NCBI GenBank assembly: GCA_020636095.1
Contig: JACJYN010000006.1
Span: 310,001 to 374,000, forward strand
Length of the DNA: 64,000 nt
DNA from: Lewinellaceae bacterium
GTDB taxonomy: Bacteria > Bacteroidota > Bacteroidia > Chitinophagales > Saprospiraceae
Reading direction: 5' to 3'
Of this stretch, positions 35,221 through 42,785 are shown in pieces. The notes below the pieces were generated by a model. The model made no database searches and was not told where the DNA came from. It was given only the letters and a program-made list of their open reading frames with translations. The number at the start of each line of letters is the position of its first letter. The first letter of the stretch is position 1. The position numbers and the translations under genes were made by a program.

Positions 35221-37038
35221 TCACTGCACATCCACCTTAGCCCCCTTGATCACTACACTAGCCGATCCATCCACTTTGACATTAGCCCCCTTGGCCTCCA
35301 CACCGGCGGAGCCATTCAGTTTGACGTTAGCCCCTTTGGCCGCCACGTCGGCGGAGGCCTCCATTTTGATGTTTTTCCCTTTGACTTCCACATCAGCGGA
35401 GGCTTCCATTTTGATGTTTTTCCCTTTGATCTCTATATCCCCTTTGGCCTCGATGCTCAGTTTATCCGCCACTTCCATCACAACGCCTTTGTCGTTCAGG
35501 GTGATCTTATTTTTATTGAGGTCGATGATCTCGATGGTTTTCTTTTTCTCGTCTATTTTGATGCTTTGCTTTTCAGAAGTCAGCAAGGTGAGCACCTGTT
35601 CCTTGTCGTCGATGCCGATGGTGATGCCGGTTTTGCTGACGAAGCCCTTATTGATGTTGTCGGCGGCCCATTTCTCCCAGCCTTTGGGCGGTTTGTTGGT
35701 GCTGCTGTAGAGGCTACCGAGGATGACTGCCTGGCGGGGGTCGTCGTTGAAGAAACCGACCACCACTTCGTCCCCCTTTTCGGGCCGGAACAGATGGCCC
35801 CGTTGTTTGCCGGCGTCGGGCATGGCCAGGCGCGCCCAGACGATGCCTTTGGCTGGGTCGATACCGGGCAGTTTGATCTGTACCCGGAATTGTTTGTCGG
35901 GGTCTTCCTTAAAAGCTTCTACGATGCCGGGCTGCAAGCCGTGTACGGCCGGCAGCAAGCCGGCGGCCGGGGCGTCCAGGATGTCGGGCGTCTGGTAAAA
36001 AGGCTCGGCGGGCAGGCCAAACTGGATGTGGGTCCTCCAGCCTGCTTCGTCTACCTGATGGCGGATGCCGGTTACCAGGGTCTTCCCCTTGAAGCGGGCG
36101 CCGAATCCGATGAGTTCCATGACGTCCAGCAATTCGATCTCTGCAAAGCCGGGCACGGTGACGGAACCGCGAAGCAGCGACATCCGGGAGCGCGCCAGGC
36201 GCCCGTCGGCCCAACTTTGGGTTTCCGCGGGGTCCAGCGGCACCGCGCTGGTGAGCATCAATTCCGTTCCGCCGACCTTTTTGGCCAGGGCGTCGCCTTT
36301 GAGGTTGCTCTGGCTCAGCGCAAAGGCGGCGCCCTTGCTGGCCTTGCTCATGGCGTTCTTTTTCTTATCCCAGGCCTGGCTTTGCACTTTGGCATACTGG
36401 CTGCCGGCATCGGCTTCCAGGTCAAAACTATAGATGGGGCTGATCCCGTATTCGAATTTGTGTTTAGCGCTCCCGCTGATCTTCAGAGGCTGGAGGGCGA
36501 CCTCCCCGTCGTGCACGGCCACGGCCAGGTTTTGCGCCTCGGCCCGCGAGAGCATGAAGTCCCAGTCGGTACAGTAGTACTGCACCATTTCGGTGTGTTT
36601 CGGTTTCGTACCGCCTTTTATCTTCGCCTTTACTTTGGCCGCCTGGATCAGCTTTTTGAGGATGGCGTTGTCGGCGCCTTTGTGTACGGCGCTCTTGCGG
36701 GTAACCGTCATGGCATAAGCCGCGTCTCTAAGTTCGATGCGCAGGATAGACTCTTCGCCGTCCGACTCCAGGGCGTGCCTCATGGCCAGGCCTTTGAAGA
36801 CCGTGGCCGAGGCCTTTTTCCCGCCCTCGTGCCGCAGCATGATCTCGATCTCGTTGCCCGGCTCGAAGAAGGCCTCGTCGCTGAGCGGGAATTTGCGCGT
36901 TGCTGCATCGCCGTCCACCAGAATAAGCTGGGCAAAGGGGATGCGGTTGACTTCCCGGTTGGTGTCGATACTCACCAGCCGGTAGATGGCCTTCAGCGCT
37001 TTGCCTTCACTTTTTATGGTTGCGGTGACTACAGACAT
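35221..37038 (-). CDS. VgrG-like central spike protein (Pvc8-like)
   Basis: 605 aa. Residues 1-350 are the phage late-control-D/gp27-like hub. Residues about 362-450 are the gp5-like OB domain (GLQPGIVEAFKEDPD, FRVQIKLPGIDPAKGIVWARL, FRPEKGDEVVVGFFNDDPR, AVILGSLYSS). From about 520 a beta-prism needle is made of short repeats (EIKGKNIKMEAS, EVKGKNIKMEAS, AAKGANVKLNGS, EAKGANVKVDGS). It trimerises into the membrane-piercing spike, capped by the PAAR-like tip. It starts 17 bp after the LysM gene. Confidence 0.94.
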   Translation of the reverse strand: MSVVTATIKSEGKALKAIYRLVSIDTNREVNRIPFAQLILVDGDAATRKFPLSDEAFFEPGNEIEIMLRHEGGKKASATVFKGLAMRHALESDGEESILRIELRDAAYAMTVTRKSAVHKGADNAILKKLIQAAKVKAKIKGGTKPKHTEMVQYYCTDWDFMLSRAEAQNLAVAVHDGEVALQPLKISGSAKHKFEYGISPIYSFDLEADAGSQYAKVQSQAWDKKKNAMSKASKGAAFALSQSNLKGDALAKKVGGTELMLTSAVPLDPAETQSWADGRLARSRMSLLRGSVTVPGFAEIELLDVMELIGFGARFKGKTLVTGIRHQVDEAGWRTHIQFGLPAEPFYQTPDILDAPAAGLLPAVHGLQPGIVEAFKEDPDKQFRVQIKLPGIDPAKGIVWARLAMPDAGKQRGHLFRPEKGDEVVVGFFNDDPRQAVILGSLYSSTNKPPKGWEKWAADNINKGFVSKTGITIGIDDKEQVLTLLTSEKQSIKIDEKKKTIEIIDLNKNKITLNDKGVVMEVADKLSIEAKGDIEIKGKNIKMEASADVEVKGKNIKMEASADVAAKGANVKLNGSAGVEAKGANVKVDGSASVVIKGAKVDVQ

Positions 37039-37055
37039 TGTTTTTATTCAATTAT

Positions 37056-37745
37056 TTATTGCTCCAGAGGAGGAAAGAAAATTTCCTGCCCGGGTGAAAG
37101 CTTTCGAAAATGGTCCAGTTGGTTGGCCTGGGCCACCATCAGGTAATAGTTGGCATTGCCGTATATCTGTTTGCACAAGCCGGTCAGCGTGTCGCCCTGC
37201 CCGATGATGCGGGTGTGGGTGATGTCCGGCGATTTTTTATTCTCGAGGCGGATTCGCTTATCATCGGGCATGTCGGCGATGAAAACGGTGTCCATTTCCG
37301 CCCGCAGCGGGTTGCCTTTATCATCAAAGCGGGTGTATTTGACTTCTACGGACAACAGGCGGCATTCAAAATCGACGCTGCCCCAAACTACCCTCAGAAA
37401 CCGGGGTTCGTGGATTTTGCCGTCCATGTAAGCGCAGAAGTCCAGAAAATCCTGTACCTGGTCGGCTACGCTTTTGGGCCCCGGCCCCACGGGAGGCGCT
37501 AAGCTATCCACCTTGATGGTTCCGTCGATGATGAGCTGCGCCTTCAGGGTGTCCGAATGGCTTTTGGCGTAGGGCGCTGAACGGCCGCTGGTGTTGATGC
37601 CTCTCAGCCGGCTGAACTGGTTTTCGTGCTGGCTGGCCAACTGGGTGGGGTTGATGCTGAACTCCAGTTTTTCGCCCTTCCCCTTCCGCTTGGCATCCGT
37701 ATAAGCAATGACCTGGAACCTTTCCAGTTTTCCTATTTTCAGCAT
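37056..37745 (-). CDS. LysM-domain baseplate hub protein (Pvc7/gp53-like)
   Basis: 229 aa. A conserved N-terminus (GEKLEFSINPTQLASQHENQ) is typical of this eCIS protein, with PRFLRVVWGSVDFECRLLSVEVKYTRFD in the middle. A C-terminal LysM lies at about residues 175-228 (IIGQGDTLTGLCKQIYG, LSPGQEIFFPPL). In contractile tails such proteins clamp the hub to the wedges. It is in the operon between DUF5908 (3 bp) and the spike gene. Confidence 0.92.
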   Translation of the reverse strand: MLKIGKLERFQVIAYTDAKRKGKGEKLEFSINPTQLASQHENQFSRLRGINTSGRSAPYAKSHSDTLKAQLIIDGTIKVDSLAPPVGPGPKSVADQVQDFLDFCAYMDGKIHEPRFLRVVWGSVDFECRLLSVEVKYTRFDDKGNPLRAEMDTVFIADMPDDKRIRLENKKSPDITHTRIIGQGDTLTGLCKQIYGNANYYLMVAQANQLDHFRKLSPGQEIFFPPLEQ

Positions 37746-37748
37746 CGG

Positions 37749-37922
37749 TTATCGTTTATTGGACCGGTTGATGATCCGGAGCACCTGGCGCACGCAGGCC
37801 TGGATGATGGCTTCTTTGTCCACCTCCTGGCTGCCTTGCGCGGCGCCGGGGTTGCTCTTTTCATCTTCTTGCCGGTAGTCCACGACCGCCCGGATGATTA
37901 ATTCTTTGATTTCTACTGCCAT
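37749..37922 (-). CDS. DUF5908 small eCIS protein (Pvc6-like)
   Basis: 57 aa: MAVEIKELIIRAVV start, then an acidic linker and EAIIQACVRQVLRIIN as an amphipathic C-terminal helix. This two-part layout is the DUF5908 family, a short peptide always found between the tube and LysM genes of such clusters. Spacing is 4 bp from the third tube gene and 3 bp to the LysM gene. The role is unproved; a scaffold or chaperone for the hub is possible. Confidence 0.88.
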   Translation of the reverse strand: MAVEIKELIIRAVVDYRQEDEKSNPGAAQGSQEVDKEAIIQACVRQVLRIINRSNKR

Positions 37923-37926
37923 GAGA

Positions 37927-38406
37927 TTAAAGTGAAAAAGGCCTGAAATTTGAAAACGTCAACTCCATCGTCTCGACGATCACCTGCCCCGAACTGGCGT
38001 TCAACGTTGAAAGCGACCAGTGAACCGGATAGGCTTCGGTGAATAACCAGCTGTTTAGCGGTAATGCGTTTTCGTCCAGTATACTGACCAACACATTTCG
38101 GGCAATGTGCTGTGAACTCGTCAAACTCCGCTGAACTTCCTGGCGCAGGCTGGAAAACTTGGGCATGCCGCGTTTCAGCACCAGGTTTTTGAACGTGGTT
38201 TTGCCTGGTAACTTGCGGGAGCTGTCGCCCTGGCCCAGCGAATCGACGGAAGTGCTTTCCACGTTGGCCTCCAAGCCGGAGACCTCCTGAAAGCGGAAGT
38301 CCAGAGGATGAGCTATTCCAACCGCCCCTCCCAGGAAAAAGACGCCGAAGCGAAAGTCCATCAAGGGGTCGTCGAGCGGTACTGCATTGACTAAACCGAA
38401 TGCCAT
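37927..38406 (-). CDS. Tail tube/baseplate initiator protein (Pvc5-like)
   Basis: 159 aa phage-tail-tube-like protein: FRFGVFFLGG near the N-terminus, FRFQEVSGLEANVES and PGKTTFKNLVLKRGMPK, then WSLSTLNASSG and VETMELTFSNF at the end. The SGL and LKRG segments are diagnostic for the tube family. It is the most divergent of the three tube paralogues and lies nearest the hub genes, as expected for a tube-initiator ring that sits on the baseplate. It follows the second tube gene by 11 bp. Confidence 0.88.
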   Translation of the reverse strand: MAFGLVNAVPLDDPLMDFRFGVFFLGGAVGIAHPLDFRFQEVSGLEANVESTSVDSLGQGDSSRKLPGKTTFKNLVLKRGMPKFSSLRQEVQRSLTSSQHIARNVLVSILDENALPLNSWLFTEAYPVHWSLSTLNASSGQVIVETMELTFSNFRPFSL

Positions 38407-38417
38407 AGTTTCGTTTT

Positions 38418-38954
38418 TTACGGATTGTACTCCACCTGGAGTTCATGAGCGATCAAATCCAGTTTTTCAAAGGCCACTTCGTTGGTGTCCGCCTTGAAGG
38501 AAGGCGCTTCCAGGCTGATGGGCATGGCTTTGAGCACCTTCCAGCGGATGACCGGCAGGCCCGCTTCATCACACAGGTCGATCAGCAGATCGCGCTTGCG
38601 CGCCAGGCTGGCGGGTATGGGCTGGACAAAAGGATAGGATAGCTTCATCCAGTCCGATAAATACTGCCCGTTCAACGTCACCCCCTTGTGGATACTCAGC
38701 TTCACTTCCTGAGGTAAGCCCGGCACAATGTGAAAGCCCGCCAGGAAACTGAATCCATGCCGGTAGGTCACGGTACTGACTTCCATCTTCAGGCCGCTCA
38801 CTTCCGAACAACTGATCAACGAGAAAGCACCTGCCAGGTCAGCGAGCTGCGCCCCTGCCGGCAGGCCCGCAAGGCCCCCCAAAAGGATGGCCACGCGGTA
38901 GTTGTACACCGGCAAGGGGTAGCGGGCTTTGATATCTGTTTGGCTTTGTGCCAT
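38418..38954 (-). CDS. Tail tube paralogue (second)
   Basis: 178 aa. The N-terminus DIKARYPLPVYNYRVAI is nearly the same as the main tube protein, followed by an extra loop (GGLAGLPAGAQLADLAGAF), then CSEVSGLKMEVS, ISLEAPSF and EVAFEKLDLIAHELQVEY. The loop and GFSFLAGFHIVPG differ from the main tube. Probably an intermediate ring between the initiator and the repeating tube (inference). It is separated from the main tube gene by 223 bp of microsatellite. Confidence 0.86.
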   Translation of the reverse strand: MAQSQTDIKARYPLPVYNYRVAILLGGLAGLPAGAQLADLAGAFSLISCSEVSGLKMEVSTVTYRHGFSFLAGFHIVPGLPQEVKLSIHKGVTLNGQYLSDWMKLSYPFVQPIPASLARKRDLLIDLCDEAGLPVIRWKVLKAMPISLEAPSFKADTNEVAFEKLDLIAHELQVEYNP

Positions 38955-38963
38955 GTGTGTGTA

Positions 38964-39176
38964 TTTTTGGCTGTTGGCTGTTGGCTGTTGGCTGTTGGCG
39001 GTTCGCTATTCGCGGTTCGCTATTCGCTATTCGCGGTTAGCGGTTGGCGGTTCGCTATTCGCTATTCGCGGTTAGCGGTTGGCGGTTCGCGATTCGGTGT
39101 TCGCAGTTCGCGGTTGGCTATTCGGTATTTTACCTAACTCCAAACCCAAAACTCCGAATCCCGAACTCCGAACCCC
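38964..39176. repeat. Microsatellite array between tube genes
   Basis: GGCTGTTGGCTGTTGGC units followed by GGTTCGCTATTCGC and GCGGTTAGCGGTTGGCG units, then CTCCGAATCCCGAACTCCGAACC. No gene. Same sequence family as 13354-14227. It falls inside the operon, between the first and second tube genes, and would be transcribed. Confidence 0.88.
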
Positions 39177-39177
39177 C

Positions 39178-39651
39178 TTAATTCTCTTCCATAAGCAGGT
39201 CATCCGCCATCAACTCCAGGCTCTCGATGGCCACATCGTTGGAGTTGGCGTCGAACGTGGGCGCATCCAGCTTGGTAGGAAAAGCGTTGATCACCCTCCA
39301 GGTAACCACCGCGTTGCCCTCCTCGTCGGTGAGCCGCACCGTGATGTCCTTCTTTTCGATCTGATTGATGCGGGTGCCGTTGATCCAGTTGTAAAAGACC
39401 GGCAGGTTTTTGGTCCGCACATACCCTTTCTTCAGGGTGATGTTGATCGGTTGAGCCTGCCCGGGCATGTACATAAACACCGGGCCTCCGCCCGGCTCTG
39501 TGGTCTTACTTTCCTTGTACGTACTCGTTTCAAAGGACTTGCTCAGCCCCGACACTTCCGAAAAGGCGATGACCTCCCCGTTGATCTCCACTTTGTAGTT
39601 ATAAACCGGCAGTGGATATCTCGCCTTTATATCATCTACTGATAATGCCAT
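39178..39651 (-). CDS. Main tail tube protein (Pvc1-like)
   Basis: 157 aa, a compact tube protein: DIKARYPLPVYNYKVEING, AFSEVSGLSKSFETSTYKES, PGQAQPINITLKKGYVRTKN, VVTWRVINAFPTKLDAPTF and NDVAIESLELMADDLLME. These match the hexameric inner tube of eCIS and phage tails. Its simple length and its place directly after the sheath make it the best candidate for the repeating tube subunit through which cargo passes. Confidence 0.93.
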   Translation of the reverse strand: MALSVDDIKARYPLPVYNYKVEINGEVIAFSEVSGLSKSFETSTYKESKTTEPGGGPVFMYMPGQAQPINITLKKGYVRTKNLPVFYNWINGTRINQIEKKDITVRLTDEEGNAVVTWRVINAFPTKLDAPTFDANSNDVAIESLELMADDLLMEEN

Positions 39652-39714
39652 GATTATTTTTGTTTTAACAGATTAAACAATTCATTTACACCGATCACCG
39701 ATCACCGATACACC

Positions 39715-42700
39715 CTACGCCTCCTGCAACTTATGCGAGAACCTCAGGATGATAAACTCCGCCGGGCGGACGGCAGCAATGCCGATCTCGACGATCATTC
39801 TTCCCTCCAGGATATCCTGTGTATTCATGGTTTTACCCAATCCGACGTTGACGAAGAAGGCCTGCCCCGGGGTTGGCCCCGCCAGCGCGCCCTGTTGCCA
39901 CAGGCCGTAGAGGTAACTGTCGATCATGGCTTTGACCTTGAGCCAGGTGCCGGTATCGTTGGCTTCGAAGACGGCAAAGGCGGTTGCTTTCTGGACCGAT
40001 TCCTCAATCAGGTTGAACAACCGGCGCACCGAGATGTAGCGCCATTCGTTGTCGTTGCCGGCCAGGGTGCGGCCGCCCCATACCAGGATGCCCTTTCCGG
40101 TGAAAGGCCGGATGGCGTTGATGGATTTCCCGGCGACGGCGTCCACATTCAGGTTCGCCTGCTCTTCGTGGGTGATCCGGTCTGCCGGGCTGGAAACACC
40201 TAGTACACTTACATTAGCAGGCGTTTTCCATACGCCGTTAATGCGGTCGACCCGGGCGTACACGCCGGCCATAGCCGGGCTGGGGGGGAGGGTGAGGCGC
40301 TTTTGGCTCATGGCGAGCCTGACCTGGTTGTACAGCGTGGTGCCTTTATCCAGGCTGTTCAAAGGTGTCTTATTTATGATTTTGCTGGCGCCGCCTGAGC
40401 CGGAATTGGCTGCCGCCAGCACAACGGTATCTTTGGGCCCGATGGACATGCCGGCCGTCAGATATTCCAGTTCAAATCCAAAATCATCTACCTGATTGCC
40501 CCAGGCGGCTATGATCTCGCCCACCGGGATGGGGGATGTCTTAATAATTATATTCAGTGCTCCAGGAATGGCGGCGTTGTTGGCATCTTTCTTGAGTTCG
40601 AATAATACCGGGCTGGATTGGAATCCAACTTTGAGAATCTCAACCGTTGGAGCGTCGGCGGGGCCATCATAACGGACGTTCAAGAAGTGTGGGCCTGATG
40701 AGGGCTTCCGAATTCTTGTCAAAAAAGTTTTGTCATCCGGAGAGGGTTGTTGGAGCGAAGTAGGCGTCGTCGCTGTAGTAAAAGCAGTGGATGGAGTATC
40801 CGAAAAAATATTGGTATCATCTTTGCCAGTTACCAGGAAGAGTTTGAAATCTCCCTTGGGATTATGTATCTCCCATGCTGCCGCAATAGCCTTAGCGGTT
40901 ACGCCCTTTGGTGTTGTTGCACCTGCGTCGGTAGTCCCATCCGGTAGCAGAATGGCCAGGTTCTCGGTGGTTGTATCAAAAGTAATAATGCTTTCATCAG
41001 GAGCTCCTGGCTGCTTCACCGTTATTGAAATGGTGGGCGCATCCGATCCAGTGTACACCACACTTAATGCCGGATCATTAGTTGCTCCCAGAAATGATTT
41101 TACAGTATTGGCCGTAATAATTACTCCCCCAGGATCAGTGGCCGGTGGTATCAGCTGAAATCCCCCCTGGTCTCTCCAGGCATCCGTAATGGCCTTGGCG
41201 GTGGCACTGGCGACGGCTTTTTCATCGAATGGCAGTTGGATGTTCAACTTGCCTTCTACGCTCGTGTCGAAAGTAATCCCGCCGGATGCAGTTTTATCCT
41301 TTTCCGAAACGGTAACGTCCGGGGTGGATTCCGTTCCGGTATAGTTGACGGTTATTCCAGGCCCTAAATCCCCTGTGAATTTTTGGACCAGAGCGAGCGG
41401 TTGTTCGGGTAGGGGCTCCATGTCTCCGGTTCCCCTGGCGGAGAGCGAAAACCCTTCTTTCCGGGCGGGGCTCACCTTGGCAAATTCACCGAGGATTGTG
41501 GCCACCGGAATGCTGTCTTCTTGTATTTTGATGGTTAATTTATCGGTTGCAATGGTGAATTCCACCTTGGCGCTAATGTTTACATCTTTTATTATCTCCA
41601 CTTTCGGAGGCGTTCCCGCAGCGTTGGTGCTTTCATTGTCGACCTGCAAAAATGCGGTAGGTACGGGGTTTGTACCTGTACTTAATTTCCCATTTAGCGT
41701 AAGGCGAAATTTATTGGCTTCAGTTAAACGGGCGCCTCCTCCGGTAGTCATCGAAGTATCAATGTCAATGCCCGAGCCGGTGGGTTCCAGTGAAAAGCCG
41801 CCTTTCGGTTCGGTAGCCCAGGCTTGCAGGATGGTAGAAACTGGTGTCAGGTCTTTTTTGACGGTAATTTTCAGCAAGCCCTCCTCAAAGGTCTGGAAAA
41901 CCACATCGGAAGTCAAGTCTCTGTTTTGGGTGATCATTACCTCCGGCTTGGCAGCCGCGCCTATGTAGGAGACCTTCAAATTGTTGTTACCCACATCGGT
42001 CGATAATTCGGTGGAGAAAACGACCGGCTCCGTGCTGGGTTCCGCCGGGGTATTATCGGTTACTTTGACGTTTTTTTCCAGGAATTTGTAAGCGATCAAT
42101 GTATTGAGGTAAGGCGTGTAGGCCGCTCCGTACTTCAGGAATTCCGTTTCAGACCGTATGGTATTCCTGAAATCCGGTGCAGCTTCTTTCCGGACGTCCA
42201 TAATGGTAAACCGGTCCTTTAATTTTTGGCACTGTGCAAGGGCCTGGTTGGCCACGTTGCAGTAAGCCTCCATCGAAGAAAGGTTGACGGCATCGGGAAA
42301 AAGCAGCAAGGTGGGTTCGTCGACCAGTTCGATCGCATTGAGGCCGGCTACCAGCTCGTCGGCCTCGAATTTGGCCTGGTTATAGCGGCTGGCGGAAACG
42401 ATATAGCAGGGCCCGCCGCCATTTTCGAAGTAATGCTTCAATGCGTAGTAAAGAATGAATTTTGAATCCGGATCGGAAATGGTCGTTTTCGGGCCATCCA
42501 CGGTGACCAAAAAATCAGCCTGGTGTTCAACACCGAAGAACAGCTCGTATTCCACCATGGAGGTAATACGCTTGGTTACCACGCCGGTTAGCGCCGCCCC
42601 CTTTTCGTCTTGGGCTTTTTCGGTGTAGCCAATGAAGGCCGGAATAGCGGTGGCGACTTCGGCCACCGAGGGGGGCAAGGTCGATATTTCTTCGACGTAG

Positions 42701-42726
42701 ACGCCTGGTGTTTTATACGTTGCCAT
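39715..42726 (-). CDS. Giant contractile sheath protein with inserted repeat modules (1003 aa)
   Basis: N-terminal sheath signature YKTPGVYVEEISTLPPSV and FIGYTEKA (1-40), with the N-terminal region to about 220. The C-terminal sheath domain runs from about 790 (NQVRLAMSQKRLTLPPSPAMAGVYARVD, GILVWGGRTL, WRYISVRRLFNLIEESV, WLKVKAMIDSYL, FFVNVGLG, AEFIILRF). Between them, residues about 224-782 hold five to six tandem beta modules of 90-110 residues (NNLKVSYIG, AFLQVDNES, GITVNYTG, ALSVVYTG, HFLNVRYDG). Without them the protein would be about 445 aa, a normal sheath length. The insert would face outward on each subunit. It starts 59 bp after the 629-aa gene and ends 63 bp before the tube gene. 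Confidence 0.94.
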   Translation of the reverse strand: MATYKTPGVYVEEISTLPPSVAEVATAIPAFIGYTEKAQDEKGAALTGVVTKRITSMVEYELFFGVEHQADFLVTVDGPKTTISDPDSKFILYYALKHYFENGGGPCYIVSASRYNQAKFEADELVAGLNAIELVDEPTLLLFPDAVNLSSMEAYCNVANQALAQCQKLKDRFTIMDVRKEAAPDFRNTIRSETEFLKYGAAYTPYLNTLIAYKFLEKNVKVTDNTPAEPSTEPVVFSTELSTDVGNNNLKVSYIGAAAKPEVMITQNRDLTSDVVFQTFEEGLLKITVKKDLTPVSTILQAWATEPKGGFSLEPTGSGIDIDTSMTTGGGARLTEANKFRLTLNGKLSTGTNPVPTAFLQVDNESTNAAGTPPKVEIIKDVNISAKVEFTIATDKLTIKIQEDSIPVATILGEFAKVSPARKEGFSLSARGTGDMEPLPEQPLALVQKFTGDLGPGITVNYTGTESTPDVTVSEKDKTASGGITFDTSVEGKLNIQLPFDEKAVASATAKAITDAWRDQGGFQLIPPATDPGGVIITANTVKSFLGATNDPALSVVYTGSDAPTISITVKQPGAPDESIITFDTTTENLAILLPDGTTDAGATTPKGVTAKAIAAAWEIHNPKGDFKLFLVTGKDDTNIFSDTPSTAFTTATTPTSLQQPSPDDKTFLTRIRKPSSGPHFLNVRYDGPADAPTVEILKVGFQSSPVLFELKKDANNAAIPGALNIIIKTSPIPVGEIIAAWGNQVDDFGFELEYLTAGMSIGPKDTVVLAAANSGSGGASKIINKTPLNSLDKGTTLYNQVRLAMSQKRLTLPPSPAMAGVYARVDRINGVWKTPANVSVLGVSSPADRITHEEQANLNVDAVAGKSINAIRPFTGKGILVWGGRTLAGNDNEWRYISVRRLFNLIEESVQKATAFAVFEANDTGTWLKVKAMIDSYLYGLWQQGALAGPTPGQAFFVNVGLGKTMNTQDILEGRMIVEIGIAAVRPAEFIILRFSHKLQEA

Positions 42727-42785
42727 AAATGGTTGTTTTTTTATGATTGATAATTGGTTTCAGATGTTGCGTGGATAGGTATTCA

